Shown here: positions 21,787 to 32,459 of the stretch, in pieces
How the letters are laid out: every line of letters starts with the position of its first letter
How positions within the stretch are numbered: position 1 is the stretch's first letter
Source of the DNA: UBA7396 sp034676185
GTDB taxonomy: Bacteria > Patescibacteriota > Gracilibacteria > BD1-5 > UBA6164
Direction of reading: 5' to 3'
Assembly: GCA_034676185.1 (NCBI GenBank)
Contig: JAUCCN010000010.1
Location: forward strand, 1-54,252
Length of the DNA: 54,252 nt
Position numbers and translations under genes: made by a program
The notes under the pieces: model-generated
Told to the model about the DNA's origin: nothing
Seen by the model: only the letters and a program-made list of their open reading frames with translations
The model's database searches: none

Positions 21787-22086
21787 TTAAAAATTAAAAT
21801 TTTTTAAAATATTTTCTTCATCTTCTTTTTCAGATTTTTCTAATTCAGTATGTAATTGTCTTTTTATATTTCAAACAGTAGAAGACATTTTTTTATATGT
21901 TTCTAAATATATGTCCATTATTTTTGTATACAATTTTTCTAACTCTTCATCAGAAAGTTTTACTAAATCATTGGCAACATCCTTAAAATCATCAATATGC
22001 GCTGATGTATTTCCAGAATATTTTTCTAAATTTACAAAATTAATAATAATCTCATAAATATACTTTTCTTTGATATCCCTATCCAT
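21787..22086 (-). CDS. Hypothetical small protein
   Basis: A 99-residue acidic helical protein starting MDRDIKEKYIYEIIINFVNL and ending EENILKNFNF. The C-terminal half has a heptad-like charge pattern (KRQLHTELEKSEKEDEE), suggesting a coiled coil. It is the first gene of the minus-strand run that ends with the SLH protein, divergent from radA. Function unknown. Confidence 0.75.
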
Positions 22087-22218
22087 AAAATCTATAATTT
22101 AAATTAAACATATATATTAAATCATAATTTAATATAAAATGCAATTTTTTACTATTGTTTTTCTTTTTTTCATTTTTCTATACAATGCTTATAAATTTTA
22201 TATGCTAAAATTTGCATT

Positions 22219-23532
22219 ATGTATATTTGTAATAATTGTGGAAATGAAAGTCTCAAATGGACTGGACAATGTAGTTTTTGTAAAGAATGGAATACTTTGC
22301 AAGAATTTAGAGAAAGTAAAGCGAAAGGTTCTCTTTCTTGAATAAAAAAAGAACTCACAAAACTTTCAAATATTTCCTCAAAAAATGAAGAAAAAATTCC
22401 AACTCATTCTCAAGAATTAAATAATCTTTTATGAGGATGAATTACTCCTGGAAGTATTATTTTACTTTCTGGAGAACCTGGAATTTGAAAATCAACTCTT
22501 GCCTTACAGCTCACAAAATTAGTAGATAAAAGTATTATCTATATTTCATGAGAAGAGAATGAAAATCAAATCTTTGGAAGAGCTGAAAGACTGAGTATTA
22601 CTTCTGACAATATTTCTCTTTTATGTGAAAATAATTTAGAAAATATCCTAGAAACTTTAAAAAATACAAAAGCAGAAATTATTGTGCTTGACTCTATTTC
22701 TGTAATTACTTCAGAAAATGCATCAGGAACAGCTGGAAGTATTTCACAAGTAAAAGAAGTTGCTGAAAAAATGGTTGATTTTGGGAAATCTACTAACACA
22801 ACCATTGTAATTATTTGACATGTAAATAAAGACTGAAATCTTGCTGGACCAAAAACTTTGGAACATTTAGTTGATACTGTTTTATTTTTTGAATGAGAAA
22901 GATATGAAGAGGTAAGAATTTTAAGAAGTTTAAAAAACAGATTTGGTTCTACTTGAGAAATTGCACTTTTTAAAATGACTGGAAATGGATTAGAAGATAT
23001 TAAAAATCCTGGACTTGAATTTATTTCTAGCGAAAATGATGATAAAACTTCTGGTTCAAGTTTGAGTATTACTATGGAATGAAATCGTGCACTTGTTGTA
23101 GAAATAGAAAGTTTAACAACATACACAAAATTTTGATATCCAAAAAGAAGTACAAGAGGAATAGGAAACTGAAAACTTGATTTAATTTTGGCCGTTTTAT
23201 GAAAATATTCAAAAGTAAATCTTGATAGTTATGATGTGTATGTAAATATTGTAAGATGAATAAAAGTAGATGAACCTGGGATTGATATGAGTATTTGAGC
23301 ATCTATTATTTCATCAAAACTTGGAAAACCTATTCCGAGAAATACTGTTTTTATTTGAGAAATTTCTTTAACGGGAAGAATTAAAAATTGTTTTTGAATT
23401 GAAAAAAGGGTAAAAGAAGCTCAAAAACTTGGGTTTGAAAATATTGTAATTCCCGATATTGATATACAAGTTGATAAAAAAATAAATCTTATAAAAATAA
23501 AAGATATTGCTGGACTGATTGCACAGATTTAA
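22219..23532 (+). CDS. radA: DNA repair protein RadA
   Basis: RadA is a RecA-like ATPase that helps process recombination intermediates and branch migration. The 437-residue protein has the N-terminal C4 zinc finger (Cys4, 7, 18, 21), Walker A GEPGIGKST near 85-93 with the middle Gly as UGA, the RadA-specific KNRFG motif near 239-243 and a C-terminal Lon-protease-like domain (GIDMSIGASIISS and later). Length matches the family. ATG 22219 is fixed by the zinc finger beginning at once. It is divergent from the small-gene cluster and followed by a strong terminator. Confidence 0.97.
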
Positions 23533-23545
23533 TTATATCATATGA

Positions 23546-23575
23546 AAAAAGCTAAGAAAATATTCTTAGCTTTTT
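23546..23575. terminator. Bidirectional terminator between radA and the amidotransferase gene
   Basis: AAAAAGCTAAGAA pairs with TTCTTAGCTTTTT across a 4-base loop. The stop codon of the minus-strand amidotransferase lies inside the right arm, so one hairpin serves both convergent genes. Confidence 0.9.
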
Positions 23576-24333
23576 AATATATTTTGAATAAACAATGTAA
23601 TTATTTTTGAACTTTCATTTCCTTGCATTTGAGATAATTCTTGTAAAATTTGATCAGTATTTTGTCATTCTCCTGAAATACTTTCTTTCATTAATTTTAC
23701 TAAGAAGCTTGTAAATTCTTTAGAAAATTCTGAATGAAATTGACATCCCCAAGCATTTTCTCATAAACGAATTATTTGGTTTGGTGTATGTTCATTATTT
23801 CCTAACACTTCAGCTTCTCAAGGATTTGAAACATATTGTTTATGAGACCAGATTGATTCAAAATTTTTATCCATTTGAGAAAAAAGTTTATCTCCCTGTC
23901 CTTGAGTATTTAAAAATACATTTCATTTTCCTATTTTTCTTGATGGTGCATTTTCTACTTTTCCACCAAATGCAGAAGCTAGAATTTGATGTCAAAAGCA
24001 AAATCAAATTGTTGATTTCCCAGCATTAATTTCTTCATGAATAAATTTTTCCAAATCAAGCATCCAAGGAACTCTTTCTGTTACCATACTTGGAGATCCT
24101 CACAAAATATAACCATCATAATTTCATTTTGCTGGAAGTCATTCCAATACATTTACTACTTCAAAAACAGTATTTTGTTTCAGATAATCAAGTTCAATTG
24201 TACTTTTCCAAACATCAAGCTCATTCATAAGAGCTTTTTGTCTCTCTTCAAAAGTAAATCTTTCATCCTCTGCAAGTCATGCAAAAATTCATGGTTTTAC
24301 AGATGATAATATAGCAACTTTCGCTTTATTCAT
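23566..24333 (-). CDS. Class I glutamine amidotransferase-like protein
   Basis: A 255-residue protein with the class I GATase fold. The nucleophile elbow reads GFCFGHQ near residue 115, and the catalytic His and Glu are in CQFHSEFS near residue 197. It resembles GMP-synthase-type amidotransferase homologues rather than the domain fused to known synthetases. It follows an ATP-grasp gene with only 5 bases between, suggesting that ammonia from glutamine is passed to an ATP-activated carboxylate, or that the pair acts on one small molecule. Substrate unknown. Confidence 0.85.
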
Positions 24334-24338
24334 AAAAT

Positions 24339-25529
24339 TTAATTAAATTTTAATATATTTGCTTTTCAAAATGTTTCTAATCCTGATATTCCAAGTGGAA
24401 AAATTCAAATTTCGTCCTTATTTAAAATTGATTTTTTTTCTAAATAGTCCTTTATATTTTCTTTTTCTCATTCATAATTATAAAAATCCCACGAAGCAAA
24501 CAGAGTTGATTTGATTAATAAAGAAGTTACTGCTGGATATGTTGCTCAAGTAAATCTAGCATTTACTTCTGTTGCATAAATTTCTCCATTTATATCAACT
24601 ATAAAATCAATTCCTCAAAAACCAGTGTATCATATTTTTGCAATATATTCAATTATTTTCTCACTTTGAGCGACCAATTTTTCTCATATAGAATTCCCTA
24701 CATATATTGATGGTGATTTATTTCCTAAATATACTTTTCCATTTTCTAAAATCTGATCAGTAATTCAAAAAATAATTCCTGATTTTTTATCTTCACTAAT
24801 AAAAAATTGTACTGATGGAGAAGATTCCTTTTGAATAAATTTTTCAATAATAAGCTCTTTTTCTCCGTAATTTTCTAAAAGTTCCGCCAAAGAATTTTCG
24901 CTATTATCCCAAAAACCATATCATGAAACTCAAAGTGGATCTTTAAATAAAAATCTTTCTTTTTTTGAAAAATATTCTTGTAATACTTCTCTGTCAGAAG
25001 TAAAAACTCACTCAATTGTTGGTAAATTTGATACTTGTAAAAATTTCTTTAAAAGCAATTTATCATTTGCTTTCGTAAAAACTTCTTTTGAAACACTTAA
25101 AGGAATTTCTAATATTTGTGAAAGTTCATCCATATCTTCATTCACAAAAAATGGAACAATTTTTTTAAATTTTTTTGCTTTAATTTCTTGTCTAAATATT
25201 TCATTTTGAGAAATATTTTTTGCGAGTGTTATTTCTTTTTTATTTTCTATCAGCATCACATTTACATCTTTTGCAAGTCAAAATGATTTATAATATGTTT
25301 CTATTTCTTTTGAAAAAGGTTTACTAAAAATCACATTTGTATTTTGAAGTATTGATAAAACTCTTTGATCATATCCTCAAACAAATTCAATAAAAGGAAG
25401 TACTGATGGAATTATCATTCATCTGGTATCATTTATAATCAAAGTATCTTGATTTAAAAAATTTTGTATTTCGGATTTTAAGAGTTCTATAGTCTCTGTT
25501 TCATGAGTAAGAAAATTTATAATTTGCAT
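24339..25529 (-). CDS. ATP-grasp domain ligase-like protein
   Basis: The 396-residue protein has an N-terminal segment of about 150 residues without clear motifs (possible pre-ATP-grasp domain), then an ATP-grasp module. Recognisable parts are KANDKLLLKKFL, FLFKDPLGVSGYGFWDN (ATP-binding loop), ELIIEKFI (hinge) and the metal-binding EVNARFTGATYP near residue 330. ATP-grasp enzymes form acyl-phosphates and join them to amines or thiols. The adjoining GATase suggests use of ammonia. Several Gly residues of these motifs are UGA. The actual substrate cannot be deduced. Confidence 0.8.
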
Positions 25530-25569
25530 ATGTAAAGTAAGAATTAATTAAGAGTGTATCTTCAAAAAA

Positions 25570-25597
25570 TTGAAAAAATTTAATTTTTAAATATTAT
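25570..25597 (+). promoter_or_regulatory. Putative promoter of the htrA-like gene
   Basis: TTGAAA at 25570-25575 and TATTAT at 25592-25597, 16 bases apart, about 30 bases before the ATG. Good match in an AT-rich background, so moderate confidence. Confidence 0.45.
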
Positions 25598-25626
25598 ATG
25601 AAAAATATTTTTTTAACAACTTTAAT

Positions 25627-26793
25627 ATGAAAACAAAAATTTTAATAACCTTGATTGTTTTTTCAAGTGTAATCTCATGAGTAATTGGAAGTTATATTTT
25701 TCTTTACTATGTCAGCCCTGAACTCAATAATGTAAGAACAAATACTATTACAAAAGAAATTATAAAAGATGGAAAAACAGTAACTATAACTGATTTACAA
25801 AGTGAAATCACTAATCTGGTACAAGATGTTTGACCAAGTGTTGTAAACATTATTATCAAAAAAGATATTGATTTATATAGAAGAGACCCTTGGGGATTTT
25901 TCCAAGAAAAAGTTGGAAGTGTAGAAAGACAAGTATGAGGAGGAAGCTGATTTTTTGTTGCAAAAGATGGAACTATTATGACCAATAAACATGTAGTTTC
26001 TGACACTTCTGCAAAATATACTGTTATTACCAATGAAGGAAAAGAATACGATGCTTCTGTCGTTGCTCTGGATCCACTTACTGATTTTGCCATCATAAAA
26101 ATAGAAAATCCTGATAGAGAATTTAAAGTTCTTGATATTATTGAAGATGAAAAACACATAAATATCTGACAATTTGCAATAGCTATTGGAAACGCACTTG
26201 GAGAATTTCAAAACTCTGTGTCATTTTGAGTAATAAGTGGAAAAAATAGATCTATTGAAGCTTCAGGTCAATGAATTGTTTCACAAAAATTAACTTGATT
26301 ATTACAAACCGATACGGCTATTAATCCAGGAAATAGTGGTTGACCACTTCTCAATCTCAATGGAGAAATAGTTTGAATTAATACAGCAATTGCTGGAAAT
26401 GGGCAAGGACTTGGTTTTTCTATTCCTTTAAGTAAAAAAAGAATTGCCTATATTTTAAGTTCAATAGAAAAATATTGAGAAATAAAAAGACCTCTTATTT
26501 GAATTAACTATATTCCTGTAAATGATAATTTAATTCAAGAATTAGGATTAAATATTGATTATGGTGCATATATCCCAAATGAAAATGGAAGTATTTTAAC
26601 AGGAAGCATTGCAGAAAAATCAGGAATTGAAGCTGGAGATATTATTTTAGAAATTGATGAAACAAAAATCACTCTTGAAAATCCAATATCATCTATCATA
26701 CAAAATAAAATTCCAGGAGATAGTATTGAACTGAAAGTATTAAAATCTAATGGAAAAGAAGAAATTTTTAATTTAGAATTAGGTGAATATTAA
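25627..26793 (+). CDS. HtrA/DegP-type serine protease with PDZ domain
   Basis: A membrane-anchored S1C protease of the cell envelope that degrades misfolded exported proteins. The 388 residues contain an N-terminal transmembrane segment (ILITLIVFSSVISGVIGSYI), then a trypsin-like domain with His122 (TNKHVV), Asp153 (LTDFAII) and Ser237 (NPGNSGGPL), the last motif including a UGA Gly. One C-terminal PDZ domain follows (GSIAEKSGIEAGDIILEID). Length and single PDZ are like DegS or short DegP. It stands alone between divergent ATP-grasp and downstream glmS, with its own terminator. Confidence 0.95.
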
Positions 26794-26820
26794 AAAAATA
26801 GTCATTTGACTATTTTTTTA
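26792..26820 (+). terminator. Terminator of the htrA-like gene
   Basis: AAAAAATAGTC (26793-26803) pairs with GACTATTTTTT (26808-26818) around a 4-base loop, directly at the stop codon and followed by more Ts. Confidence 0.9.
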
Positions 26821-26876
26821 TTGCAAAAAAAAGAAAAGTATTATAATTTTAATAATATCTTTTAATTTAAAAAAAT

Positions 26877-28703
26877 ATGTGTTGAATTTTTGCTTATAAA
26901 TGAAAAAAAGAAGCTCTAAATATACTGTTAAATGGATTAAAAAGTTTAGAATATAGAGGTTATGATAGTGCCTGAATTACGGTTATAAATGAAACAGGAA
27001 ACAGTTACAGCATAAAAGCTCTTGGAAAAGTATCAAATCTAGCGACAAAAGTAGAGGCAGAAAAAAAAGATACCAAAAATTTTTGTGTAGGAATTGCACA
27101 TACCAGATGGGCAACTCATGGATGAGTAAGTTTAGAAAATACTCATCCCCATTCATCAAGTAATGAAAGATTTTTTCTCGTTCATAATGGAATTATAGAA
27201 AATTATATTGAACTCAAAAAATCATTAGAAAAAAAATGATATTCATTTTATGGAGATACTGACTCTGAAGTAGTAGCAAAACTTATTGAAGATATTTTTG
27301 AAAAAGATCTAGAAACCACTCTCAAAAAAGTAAAAGAACTTATTACTTGAGCATATGCGTTAGCTGTTATTGATAAAAATAATCCTGATACTATTGTAGC
27401 TATAAAACTTGGAAGTCCTCTTGTTATTGGATTTAAAAATGATGAATTTTATCTTTCCAGTGATTCAAATGCTATTGCAAATGTAACTGATTATTACATT
27501 CCTATTGATGATCATGAAATGGTAATTATACAACAAAATTCATACAAAATTATCAACGCAGAAAAAGAAATAAAAAAAGAAAAAATAGAATCTATCGCTT
27601 ATAATACTGAAAGTGATATGTGAGCATTTCAACATTTTATGGAAAAAGAAATCTTTGAAGTTCCAAATATTATTGAAAATATTTTATGAGGAAGAATTGA
27701 CTTTAAAAGTCTTGAAATAAAAAGTAATGCACTTTCAAGGCTTGATATAAAAAATATTGAAAAAATAGAATTTATAGCATCAGGAACAAGTTATAATGCT
27801 TGATATTGTGGGACTTATTTATTTGAAGAACTTGCTTGAATTCCATCACAAATACATATTTCAACAGAATTTAAATATAAAAAACAATTTATCAATGATA
27901 AAACTCTCTATATTTTTATCTCCCAATCTTGAGAAACTGCTGATAGTTTAGAGTGTCTCAAAATAGTAAAAAATAAAGGGGGAAAAACATTTTGAATTAT
28001 AAATGTAGTTGGCTCAAGTATAGCAAGACTTTGTGATAATGGACTCTATACTCATTGTGGAGTTGAAGTTTGAGTAGCAGCAACAAAAAGTTTTATTGGC
28101 CAACTTCTTACTATTTTAATTATAGCTCTTTATATTTGAAATAAAAAATGACTTGACTATAACGAATATGTTCATACTATAAAATATTTAGAACAACTCA
28201 AAGATGATATAAATATGGTGCTTGTAAATGCAAGAAAAATACAAGATATTGCAACAAAATATAGTGAATATAAAAATATGTTTTTTCTTGGAAGAAATAT
28301 TTTTTATCCTCTTGCAATGGAAGGAAGTTTAAAGTGTAAAGAAATTACTTACCATCATACTGAAAGTTATTCATCAGGAGAATTAAAACATGGACCATTA
28401 AGTTTAATAGAAGAAAATTTTCCTACTCTTTTAATAAATCCAGAAAGTCCTTTGTATGAAAAAAATATTTCTACTCTGAAAGAAATCGGAGCAAGAAAAG
28501 GAAAAGTAATATGACTTATTTCTCAAAATGACACTCATAAAGAAGAATATAATGATACTCTTGAAATTCCTCAAACAAATATTTATAATTCTTTATTTAC
28601 TACTTCAGTTACTTTACAACTTTTTGCTTACTATATGGCAAATAGTTTAGGAAGAGAAATAGATAAACCTAGAAACTTAGCAAAAAGTGTAACAGTAGAA
28701 TAA
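26877..28703 (+). CDS. glmS: Glutamine-fructose-6-phosphate aminotransferase (isomerising)
   Basis: GlmS makes glucosamine-6-phosphate from fructose-6-phosphate and glutamine, the first step to UDP-GlcNAc for peptidoglycan. The 608-residue protein starts MCGI, with the catalytic N-terminal Cys2 and Gly3 as UGA. The glutaminase domain shows GIAHTRWATHG and HNGIIENY. Two SIS domains follow, with SGTSYNA and the sequences SQSGETADS and ATKSF. The C-terminus KPRNLAKSVTVE is the family's usual end. TATAAT occurs 30 bases upstream of the start. wecB, which uses UDP-GlcNAc, is elsewhere in the window. Confidence 0.97.
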
Positions 28704-28747
28704 GAATATTTCTTATCTCGCTTTTATAAAATAAAAATCTAGATATT

Positions 28748-28777
28748 AAAAAAATCCTCATAAGAGGATTTTTTTTA
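28748..28777. terminator. Terminator after glmS, shared with the convergent small exported protein gene
   Basis: AAAAATCCTC pairs with GAGGATTTTT around ATAA and continues as a T run. The minus-strand stop codon at 28775 overlaps its end. Confidence 0.9.
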
Positions 28778-29170
28778 AAACTTTAAACTATATGTAATTT
28801 CTGCTTTATTATTTTTTCCAATTCATACAGAAATATGTTCACGTTGAAGTGGTGATGTATTTAATTGATATCTTATTCAAACTACATTTCATGAAGTATG
28901 TGATTTAAATACTCATCATGATATATCTTCAGTAATAGGAAGTTTTATTTTAGGTAATACATGTTCTTGAAAATATATTTTATTTTCTTCTGGAATACTA
29001 CCATGATTCTTTTTTCAAATAACATGATGTGATGATTGAGTATGTAACACTCTAAAAACTAACTCTTTATTTTTTTGTAATTCACTTTGTACTTTTGCAT
29101 CTTCTGCAGAAGCAGATGTCGCTCAAACAATTATAGTTGAAGCCAATAAAATTTCTTTTAAACCATTCAT
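28775..29170 (-). CDS. Small exported protein of unknown function
   Basis: 131 residues with a signal peptide (MNGLKEILLASTIIVGATSA, cleavage probably after SASA). The mature part of about 108 residues contains HTQSSHHVIGKKNHG and a beta-like C-terminal part ending AEITYSLKF. The cluster of His residues could bind metal, but this is only a possibility. Six UGA codons are read as Gly. No family is recognised. Confidence 0.75.
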
Positions 29171-29228
29171 ATATTATAATAATTATTATATAAGGAAGTA
29201 TTATACTTACTTTTTAAAATTATCAAAT

Positions 29229-29642
29229 TTATATGTAAAATAAAAATAATGCTGTTAAAATACCGAGTAAACTTCCAGCAAAAGCCTCGCTTGGAAGATG
29301 TCAAAGAGATTCTTTAAATTTTTCTCATATTAATTTATTAATAGCAACAGCATGAAGACCTGCTTCATAGCGAATATTGATAGCATCATAAATAATAATA
29401 ACCGTAAAACCTAAACTTATAGCAAATAAATCCGATGAAACTCAATATTTTAGTGCAACAGCTGTAGTTAAAGATGTTACTACAGCTGAATGAACTGAAG
29501 GCATTCATCAACTTCCAAGTGCTTTTTTTATATTAAATTTTCCACTTGCATACATAGAAGAAAATCATTTAATAATAACTGCTATTAAAAAAGCCATTGA
29601 TGGAATTGATATAAGATGAGAATAAAAAATATTAAATTCCAT
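29229..29642 (-). CDS. Divergent PAP2 family protein (DUF212)
   Basis: A 137-residue integral membrane protein with several helices. The motif GSGGMPSVHSAVV near residue 45 is the DUF212 signature, with both Gly of GGMPS encoded by UGA, and RYEAGLHAVAINKL near residue 103 is the second conserved part. These are diverged relatives of PAP2 phosphatases; enzymatic activity is unproven. The gene stands 51 bases after greA on the same strand. Confidence 0.9.
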
Positions 29643-29693
29643 AAAAATCAATTATAATATAAATTTGAAAATATATAAATACTTTTTTATATA

Positions 29694-30173
29694 TTACTTA
29701 ATCTCTTCTATTTTATATTCATAATTTCCTCCTGGGGTTTTTACTTTAATTTTATCTCATTTTTTCTTTCAAATAAGTGCTTTTCCAACTGGTGATTCAT
29801 TAGAAATCTTTGCTGGATTAGCTAAAATATCAGCTTCTGTAGTACCTACAATTTTAAAAGTCTCAGCTTCATTTTTTTCTAAATCAATAATAGTTACCAA
29901 AGCTCAAATTTTCACTTTATTTTCATCTTTCTTTGATTCATCAATTAGAACTACATTTTTTAATTGTTCATCTAAATCAATAATTCTTTTTTCTACTTGA
30001 GCTTGTTCATTTCTTGCATCTTCATATTCAGAGTTTTCACTTAAATCTCAAAAAGATATTGCTTCTTTTAATTTTTCAGCAATTTCAACTCTTTTGGTAT
30101 CTTTTAAATAATTTAGCTCTTCTTGTAATTTTGCTAATCATTCAGCCGTAACATAAATTAAATTCTCACTCAT
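29694..30173 (-). CDS. greA: Transcription elongation factor GreA
   Basis: GreA restarts backtracked RNA polymerase by stimulating transcript cleavage. The 159-residue protein has an N-terminal coiled coil with the catalytic tip acids in ISFGDLSENSEYEDARNEQ (residues 40-58, the signature D/E pair present) and the C-terminal FKBP-like domain with SPVGKALIGKKKGD. Length is standard. It starts 17 bases after the preceding gene's stop, so it may be co-transcribed with the anchored protein upstream. Confidence 0.97.
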
Positions 30174-30190
30174 AAATGTATAATTAAAAA

Positions 30191-30946
30191 TTAAAAATTT
30201 AGTAATAGTATGTTTTTTATATCATTATAATATCCTTTTTTCATTTTCAGTCAAAATAAAATATTTCCATTATCAACTACGAGTCTTACTTTTTCATCTT
30301 TTGGTATCAAATTTATAAAAAATGATTTTTTTCAAAAAGTATTTACTTGATTGAGTTCAAAATCTTTTACCATTGAGTCGTTTGCTAAAAGAGAAAATAT
30401 ATTATAGAATTCTGAAAAATTTGATTCAGGAAAAAAATATATTTCTAAATCTGGACTTGAATAAGTAAAATACGAATTTGGATATTCATCACTAATATCA
30501 AATATTTGATAATACTCATCATATGGTTTTTCTACAAGATTATATTTTGAAAACTTGGGAAGTATTTGAGATATTTTCTGAATATTTTCTTGTTTTCTTA
30601 GTTCTTTTTGTTGTTTTTCAAATTCTGTTTCTTGTGGTTTTTGAGAAGTAGGTGAAGGAATATCTTCCTCATTTATTTGAGGTTGCGGAAGAATATCTTC
30701 AAATGTTTCTATCTCAGGAGTATTTGTTTGAGAAATAATATTTTCACAACTACAATCTTTATTTCATAAAGGGAAATTCTTGAGTAAATACTCATCTGTT
30801 ATCATAGAAGAATAATCTGGTACTCCCTCTTCTCAATATTTCATTTTTTTGAGAAAAAAACTATATGCATCGCTATAAAAATATAATACTATATTTGATA
30901 GAAAAACAAGAGTGGTAAGAAGAATAGTGTACACTACTTTTTTCAT
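30191..30946 (-). CDS. Membrane-anchored protein of unknown function
   Basis: 251 residues starting MKKVVYTILLTTLVFLSNIV, a single N-terminal transmembrane or signal segment, followed by an exported part. Residues about 70-115 form a Pro/Gln/Glu-rich linker (EDILPQPQINEEDIPSP, then QKEL repeats), and the C-terminal 120 residues look globular with many aromatic residues. No catalytic motif seen. Located between nusG and greA on the same strand, it may be in the secE-nusG transcript. Confidence 0.75.
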
Positions 30947-31005
30947 AAAAATTGAGTTATAAAAGAGTTATCAAGTATGGGAAATTTTCCCGAGAACTTA
31001 CAACT

Positions 31006-31533
31006 TTATTTTACCTTTATTTGTCCAAAATCAAGTTCAACGGGAGTATCTCTTCCAAGTAAATTAATATTTAATTTAATACTTCATTTTTTTTCATTTA
31101 TTTCTGCAATAATTCCATCATTTCATTCAAATGGTCCTTTCATAATAGTTGCTAAATCTCAAACTTTATATTTTGTTTCAAAAGTTTCAGAATTTTTTTC
31201 TAGCATTCCTTTTAATTGTGCAAGTTCTTCTCCAGAAACTGGAACTGGAACATTTCAAGCTCAAAGAAATCCAGTTACATTTGGTGTATTTCTCACAATA
31301 TACCAACTTTCATTAGTAACGACCATTTGTACTAAAATATATCCTGGAAAAATATTTTTTTGTTTCTTAACTTTTGTTCCTCCTGCTCTTACAGATACCA
31401 CATCATGAGTTGGAACAAAAACATCAAGAATATAATCTTGGAGAGAAAAACTTTCTCTTCTTTGAAACAAAGATTGTTTCACATTTTCTTCTGTTCAAGA
31501 AATTACTTGTATTACATACCACTCTGCTTTCAT
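31006..31533 (-). CDS. nusG: Transcription termination/antitermination protein NusG
   Basis: NusG binds RNA polymerase and couples it to Rho or the ribosome. The 175-residue protein has the N-terminal NGN domain (MKAEWYVIQVISGTEENVKQ, then FPGYILVQMVV and WYIVRNTPNVTGFLG) and a C-terminal KOW domain (GDLATIMKGPFEGNDGII). It lies 5 bases after the secE stop, the widely conserved secE-nusG order. Confidence 0.97.
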
Positions 31534-31538
31534 AAATT

Positions 31539-31724
31539 TTAGTTATTGATTAAATCTTTTAAATAAAAAATGACATTTGTAAATAATGTTGATGCGAGAA
31601 AAATATACAATCAAAATAAAACAAGTAAGACTACCACAATAGTAAAATATTTTGTTGTTTCCTCTTTTGTTGGCCAAACTACATGTTTGATTTCTCTCAA
31701 AGAATCTTTAAAAAATTGTATCAT
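31539..31724 (-). CDS. secE: Preprotein translocase subunit SecE
   Basis: A 61-residue single-helix SecE. It has the amphipathic region SLREIKHVVWPTKEETTKY with the conserved WPT and one transmembrane segment (FTIVVVLLVLFGLYIFLA). Its position directly before nusG supports the call. It contains one UGA, in the membrane helix. Confidence 0.95.
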
Positions 31725-31801
31725 AAAAAATTTTTTAATAATAAAAAAATGTTACAATATGAGCTTGCAACACTTGTCAATATTGATTATATGAAAATCT
31801 T

Positions 31802-32455
31802 TTATTTGTCAATTTTTTTAAACTCTGCGTAATGTATCTTTAAATTTTTACCTCTAAACATACTTTCAAATTCTGTAATTTTTTTCTTTGTAAATACTTC
31901 ACTTTCCTTTTCATAATCATAACTGACAAATCTTTTTTTCCAAAGTCAGATTTCATCAATTATTTGTAATACATCTTCAAAATATTTTTTATGATCTGTT
32001 TTAAAGAAAAACTCTCATCCATTTTTAGTAATTTCGTGCAGTTTTATAAGAAATTCTTTTTGTAATAATTTATGTTTTTTTTGTCTGTCCTTATTTTCCC
32101 AAGGATCTGGGAAAAATATATAGGTTCTTGAAATCTCATTTGAAGCAAAAATTTTATCAATATTTTGTCAAAAATCTTTTAAAAGTATAAAATTTTTTGT
32201 TCATAAACTTCTTGATTTTTCTGCTGTTTTATGAAGTCTTTTATATTTGATTTCCATTCAAATAAAATTTTTATCTTGAAGTTGTGAAGATTCAAGTGAA
32301 AAAAAATGTCAAAATCAAGTTCAAATTTCTAGATATATCTCATTTTGATTTCAAAAAAAACTATTCCAATTTCAAGGATGAGAATACATTTTTTCAGAAT
32401 CTTGAAGGATATGTACATCATCTTGGATAATCTGTATGTATGGGTTATTTTTCAT
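31802..32455 (-). CDS. trmB: tRNA (guanine-N7)-methyltransferase TrmB
   Basis: TrmB makes m7G46 in tRNA using S-adenosylmethionine. The 217-residue Rossmann-type protein shows the SAM site YLEIGTGFGHFFSLES near residue 45, FIGMEIKYKRLHK near residue 70 and the family signature FFPDPWENKDRQKKH near residue 120. Length is typical. It starts 4 bases after the Ste24-type protease stop, so the two genes are likely co-transcribed. Confidence 0.95.
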
Positions 32456-32459
32456 AATT

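Noticed and set aside
22566..23126. Minus-strand open frame of 186 codons
   Set aside because: It is antisense to radA, which has the zinc finger, Walker A and KNRFG motifs in the plus strand.
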